A DNA stretch of 8,592 bases. It comes from an uncultured Kiritimatiellota bacterium. GTDB lineage: Bacteria; Verrucomicrobiota; Kiritimatiellia; RFP12; UBA1067. Under the pieces are notes generated by a model. That model was not told the DNA's origin and did not search any database. It worked only from the letters and a program-made list of their open reading frames with translations. Location of the stretch: contig CAKTZI010000083.1 of assembly GCA_934635385.1 (NCBI GenBank), positions 1-8,592 of the forward strand. The letters are read 5' to 3'. Below, in pieces: positions 6,543 to 8,592 of this stretch. The position numbers were made by a program, and so were the translations under genes. Each line of letters starts with the position of its first letter. Within the stretch, counting starts at the first letter, position 1.

Positions 6543-7352
6543 ATGAAAAGGGCGTTTCTCGTCGGCCCGCTCGTCTGGTGCCTGCTTGTTGCAGCGCTGT
6601 TGGCCGTCTGGGCCGTGACAGACCCGGCGACGCTCGTCCGCATCTTCGACCAGGACGGGTACGCGCCGTTCGAACTCGCGACGCTCCCGTTCTTCGCGGC
6701 GATTGTGCCGTTCGTCTGGTGGAAGTGTCCGTTCGAGGGTTCGGCTGCCCGGCGCGCGACGCTGTGCGCGATGGTGAGCGTGGTCGCCGTGATGGCGATC
6801 GTGAAGGAACTTGACCTTCATCTGTTCGCGCTCCATGCGCTCTACCCGGATTTCGTCTCGGAGCGCGGCGGTCTTCTGCCAGGGCTCGTCAAGCCGAATG
6901 GCGCACCGCTTTTGGGGACGCCGTTCAAGATGCGCGTCCTCACGAATGCGGGCGTTCCCCTCGGCATGAAGGTTGCGATTCTCGGCTATTTCGTCGCGCT
7001 CTTCGGCGTTTTTGCGGCGGGCTTCGCCTATCTGCTGAAAAACTGGATTGTCGGTGTCATCCGGCTCGTGCCGTCGGCCTGGGCTGTCGGCTGCTTTGGT
7101 GTCTCCGGCCTGATGGTCCAGGTCGCCGATCGTCTGCCGGCGTGGCTCGACCATGCGCATGGCCTCACGAAGGGGGCGAACGGCGTCTCGTCCGCGCAGG
7201 CGCTCTGCACGGTGCTGGAAGAGGGCGGCGAGATGCTTGTCGCAGTCCTTGCCCTGCTGGCGATTGGCCTTGGCCATCGCGAGCGCACGAGGGCTTCGGC
7301 CGCTGATCGGACAGGAACTGTTGGTTCGATCTGTCGGGTAGGCGGCTCTTAA
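6543..7352 (+). CDS. Six-helix membrane protein of unknown function
   Basis: A 269-residue membrane protein with about six hydrophobic segments (roughly 5-26, 45-60, 70-88, 140-165, 168-190 and 231-245). Acidic motifs lie at membrane borders: KELDLH (88-93) and LEEGGEM (225-231; Glu226, Glu227, Glu230), which could be functional, but I cannot name the family. The start ATG has no Shine-Dalgarno within normal range; AAAGGGGCG lies about 30 bases upstream, next to the preceding stop. The last ~15 residues (from Asp254, DRTGTVGSICRVGGS) are encoded by the first copy of a repeat that recurs downstream of the toxin gene, so the natural C-terminus may have been replaced or extended. The stop codon overlaps the repeat's terminator-like stem. 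Confidence 0.75.
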   Translation: MKRAFLVGPLVWCLLVAALLAVWAVTDPATLVRIFDQDGYAPFELATLPFFAAIVPFVWWKCPFEGSAARRATLCAMVSVVAVMAIVKELDLHLFALHALYPDFVSERGGLLPGLVKPNGAPLLGTPFKMRVLTNAGVPLGMKVAILGYFVALFGVFAAGFAYLLKNWIVGVIRLVPSAWAVGCFGVSGLMVQVADRLPAWLDHAHGLTKGANGVSSAQALCTVLEEGGEMLVAVLALLAIGLGHRERTRASAADRTGTVGSICRVGGS

Positions 7353-7399
7353 AGCGGTATATACGGCTTTTGGCCGTTCGGGCGGCGTTTACCGAAATT
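7303..7399 (+). repeat. Direct repeat, copy A (5' of the VapBC pair)
   Basis: Two blocks recur downstream of vapC. CTGATCGGACAGGAACTG (7303-7320) matches 8241-8258 at 17 of 18 bases. Bases 7341-7399, starting GGCGGCTCTTAAAGC, match 8261-8319 at 53 of 59. Copy A has 20 bases between the blocks and copy B only 2. Copy A overlaps the 3' end of the membrane protein gene. Confidence 0.85.
7351..7371 (+). terminator. Terminator-like imperfect palindrome in repeat copy A
   Basis: AAAGCGGTAT facing ATACGGCTTT forms a stem with one G-G mismatch, followed by a run of four Ts (7368-7371). It overlaps the stop codon of the membrane protein gene and could end its transcript before the toxin-antitoxin promoter. 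Confidence 0.5.
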
Positions 7400-7472
7400 G
7401 TCGTCGAAGATGTGACGGCCACAACTTTCTCCGACGGGCTGACGGAACGTCTGCGACACCGTCGGCATCGCA

Positions 7473-7501
7473 TTGACACAAGAATGATGCTGCTGTATAA
7501 T
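7473..7501 (+). promoter_or_regulatory. Consensus sigma-70 promoter of vapBC
   Basis: A perfect TTGACA (7473-7478), 17-base spacer and perfect TATAAT (7496-7501). Transcription should start near 7508, leaving at most about four bases before the ATG at 7512, so vapB would be read from a leaderless or nearly leaderless message. Such a strong core promoter fits tight autorepression. Confidence 0.8.
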
Positions 7502-7513
7502 ACGCACCATCAT
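7484..7513. promoter_or_regulatory. Candidate VapB(C) operator, inverted repeat centred on the -10 box
   Basis: Arms ATGATGCTGC (7484-7493) and GCACCATCAT (7504-7513) are inverted repeats matching at 9 of 10 positions, ten bases apart. Their centre (7498.5) coincides exactly with the centre of TATAAT. Autorepression by the antitoxin or toxin-antitoxin complex at such sites is the rule for type II systems; binding here is inferred. Confidence 0.65.
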
Positions 7514-7778
7514 GACACGAACACAGTTGCAATTGCCAGATAGCCTGTACGGACAGGCCAAGGACTATGCCGACTTCCGTGAAATCAGCATGGCGGAAGT
7601 CTTTCGCAATGCCATTGAAATGTACATTCGCATTCATGTCGTCGATGAGACGACGCTGACGCGGAAAAACAAGTGGCAGCCTCCTGTCTGCCGCAGCACG
7701 GGGCTTCGACAGGATCCGTTTGCCGATGACGATTGGCGTGAGAAGCTGTATCTCGACCGTGGTCAGGAGGGCGCATGA
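7512..7778 (+). CDS. vapB: VapB-type antitoxin (ribbon-helix-helix)
   Basis: An 88-residue protein. Residues 3-40 (TQLQLPDSLYGQAKDYADF, then ISMAEVFRNAIEMYI) fit a ribbon-helix-helix DNA-binding domain: one beta strand pairing across the dimer, then two helices. The remainder (about 45-88) is polar, contains DPFADDDWREKLY, and is likely the disordered tail that folds onto the toxin. It probably neutralises the adjacent PIN ribonuclease and represses its own promoter through the inverted repeat over the -10 box. No Shine-Dalgarno precedes the ATG, in line with a near-leaderless message. The stop overlaps the vapC start (ATGA). Base composition looks less GC-rich than in the genes before it, suggesting acquired DNA. 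Confidence 0.85.
   Translation: MTRTQLQLPDSLYGQAKDYADFREISMAEVFRNAIEMYIRIHVVDETTLTRKNKWQPPVCRSTGLRQDPFADDDWREKLYLDRGQEGA
7765..7770 (+). promoter_or_regulatory. Ribosome binding site of vapC
   Basis: AGGAGG lies four bases before the vapC ATG (7775), inside the end of vapB. The toxin has a perfect but tightly spaced site while vapB has none, so expression ratio may be set by leaderless versus SD-led initiation. Confidence 0.6.
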
Positions 7779-8215
7779 TCTCGTGTGACACGAACGTTCT
7801 CTTCGCCGCGACGAATCCTGACGATGCCTGTCATGCGGCGGCATACGACTTTATCGCGTGCCATGCCGAGGATGCGAATTTTGTCCTTGCCGAGCAGGTT
7901 CTGGTCGAGCTGTATGGGCTGCTGCGAAACCCGGCCGTCCTGAAACGCCCGCTTTCGGCAGCTGAAGCGGTTTCAGTCATTCGTGCCTATCGAGGGAATC
8001 CCGTCTGGTCTGTCGTGGATGTGCCGCAGGACGGACGGGCGATGCGCGAAGTCTGGCAGCGGGCGGCCCGTCCGGGGTTCGCCAGACGGCGCATCCATGA
8101 TTTGCGCTTGGCCTTAACGCTCAAGTATTCAGGTGTCACGGAATTCTACACCCGCAACGTCCGAGACTTCGCCGACGTCGGCTTCGCGAAACTTGAGAAC
8201 CCTTTTGACGCGTGA
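7775..8215 (+). CDS. vapC: VapC-type toxin, PIN-domain ribonuclease
   Basis: A 146-residue PIN-domain protein, the usual length for VapC toxins, which are Mg2+-dependent ribonucleases that cut tRNA or rRNA. The acidic site is complete: Asp5 in ISCDTNVLFAA, Glu45 in VLVELYGLLRNP, Asp109 in RRRIHDLRLALT, and Asp131 in FYTRNVRDF, with Asn128 nearby. The RIHD-L-LA and TRN-RDF motifs are typical. It overlaps vapB by four bases and is followed by repeat copy B, which supplies a likely terminator. No truncation or missing catalytic residue is seen, so the toxin is probably active. The target RNA cannot be deduced. Confidence 0.92.
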   Translation: MISCDTNVLFAATNPDDACHAAAYDFIACHAEDANFVLAEQVLVELYGLLRNPAVLKRPLSAAEAVSVIRAYRGNPVWSVVDVPQDGRAMREVWQRAARPGFARRRIHDLRLALTLKYSGVTEFYTRNVRDFADVGFAKLENPFDA

Positions 8216-8240
8216 AATTAAATACGGCACAATTAATCCA

Positions 8241-8319
8241 CTGATCGGACAGGAGCTGGTGGCGGCTCTTAAAGCCGTATATACGGCTTTTTACCGTTCG
8301 GGCAGCTTTTTCCGAAATT
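8241..8319 (+). repeat. Direct repeat, copy B (3' of the VapBC pair)
   Basis: The second copy of the element at 7303-7399, in the same orientation and with the inter-block spacer shortened to 2 bases. The 59-base main block (8261-8319) has six substitutions relative to copy A, so the copies are not a recent perfect duplication. Confidence 0.85.
8268..8292 (+). terminator. Terminator of vapBC, perfect 20-bp palindrome
   Basis: Bases 8271-8290 read AAAGCCGTATATACGGCTTT, a perfect palindrome. It can form an 8-bp stem with an ATAT loop, followed by a run of five Ts (8288-8292). This has the form of an intrinsic terminator 55 bases after the vapC stop. Confidence 0.65.
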
Positions 8320-8325
8320 CGATGG

Positions 8326-8344
8326 TATACTTTTACACATCATG
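8326..8344 (+). promoter_or_regulatory. Weak -10-like element with closely following ATG
   Basis: TATACT (8326-8331) is followed 10 bases later by ATG (8342), the same spacing as TATAAT to ATG at vapB. No credible -35 box is present, and the reading frame after this ATG (to 8545) looks like a shadow of the GH3 remnant. It may be the start of a lost gene. Confidence 0.25.
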
Positions 8345-8378
8345 AAGAGTATGCCTATCTATCATCCTGCACGGGTGA

Positions 8379-8552
8379 GAATCCTGTACGGACATCTTGC
8401 GGGGCGAACTCGGCTTCAAGGGGCTCACGGTTTCGGACTGGTCGGCGGTCAGCGAACTCGGCGAGGGCAACCACGGCATGCTGCGGGATGGAGAGGATAT
8501 CGTCGCGGCGGCCGTTTCCACCCTTATCCCGATTTTTTTGACTAGCCCCTGA
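8379..8552 (+). pseudogene. Glycoside hydrolase family 3 (beta-glucosidase-type) remnant
   Basis: The frame opened after a TGA (8376-8378) encodes TDILRGELGFKGLTVSDWSA from 8388, followed by VSELGEGNHGMLRDGEDIVAAAV and then an unrelated-looking tail to a TGA (8550-8552). LR-ELGFKG-x-VSDW is the conserved nucleophile segment of GH3 enzymes; the Asp of SDW (8436-8438) is the catalytic nucleophile. Only about 40 residues of family-like sequence remain of an enzyme normally 600-900 residues long, with no start, upstream barrel or C-terminal domain. It is a non-functional fragment left after deletion or insertion, next to repeat copy B. Confidence 0.65.
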
Positions 8553-8559
8553 TTTCCCC

Positions 8560-8582
8560 GGACGCAAAACGGCGTCCCTCCC
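8560..8582. repeat. GC hairpin element with GCGTCCCTCCC core (right edge)
   Basis: GGACGC (8560-8565) and GCGTCC (8572-8577) form a 6-bp stem with a 6-base loop, followed by CTCCC. The 11-base core GCGTCCCTCCC (8572-8582) is identical to 49-59, with the same hairpin layout and orientation. Confidence 0.4.
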
Positions 8583-8592
8583 TCGGTTCCGC

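Noticed and set aside
4703..6814. Second long plus-strand frame over the 644-residue protein gene
   Set aside because: An Arg/Ala/Pro-rich shadow frame without ribosome binding site or family motifs; it runs across two genes.
5271..7277. Very long minus-strand open frame (668 codons)
   Set aside because: It is antisense to two plus-strand genes, very rich in Arg, Glu and Asp, and has no recognisable motif. It reflects GC-rich codon structure.
7341..7399. Repeat as an integron attC site
   Set aside because: I could not find the RYYYAAC/GTTRRRY core pair in the correct layout, and the palindrome has the form of a terminator.
8271..8290. Palindrome as a Xer dif-type site
   Set aside because: The arms do not resemble XerC/XerD binding sequences, and the symmetric stem followed by a T-run fits a terminator.
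8342..8545. 67-codon frame with a -10-like element just before it
   Set aside because: Its translation is a shadow of the GH3 remnant in another frame; no family resemblance and no -35 box.

Overview
This is a GC-rich, densely coding bacterial window with all ten recognisable intact genes on the + strand. The lineage cannot be fixed from the sequence. A Verrucomicrobiota/Kiritimatiellota-type (PVC) bacterium is my low-confidence guess, from the mix of Rnf, Gfo/Idh/MocA, zinc-ribbon/EIIA and GH3 sequences and the scarcity of clear Shine-Dalgarno sites.

Region 1 (1-4489) is one tightly packed cluster: rnfE, nrdR, a Gfo/Idh/MocA oxidoreductase-like protein, a DtxR/MntR-type regulator, a zinc-ribbon/EIIA fusion protein, and a secreted D-alanyl-D-alanine carboxypeptidase. 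Three junctions are 4-base ATGA stop/start overlaps and the other two gaps are only 10 and 4 bases. All six could be read from one strong promoter-like element (TTGCCA-17-TATAAT) that ends 7 bases before the rnfE ATG. The functions are mixed: ion-pumping electron transport, deoxynucleotide synthesis control, metal sensing, phosphotransfer signalling and wall trimming. The operon therefore looks like a housekeeping and regulatory bundle, not a pathway.

Region 2 (4490-7352) holds a 644-residue protein I do not recognise, with its own good promoter and ribosome binding site, and then a six-helix membrane protein of unknown function.

Region 3 (about 7303-8592) looks like accessory DNA. A VapBC toxin-antitoxin pair has a consensus promoter and an inverted repeat centred exactly on its -10 box. 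It is bracketed by two direct copies of a repeat that carries a terminator-like palindrome. Copy A also encodes the last ~15 residues of the preceding membrane protein. Beyond copy B lies a short fragment of a glycoside hydrolase family 3 gene, and then a GC hairpin whose GCGTCCCTCCC core also occurs at the start of the window.

The points most worth checking are the repeat-bracketed toxin-antitoxin cassette with its operator, the zinc-ribbon/EIIA fusion, the hybrid metal site of the DtxR/MntR-type regulator, the unknown 644-residue protein with weak kinase-fold echoes, and the near-leaderless promoters. I saw no CRISPR array, tRNA, rRNA or transposase.
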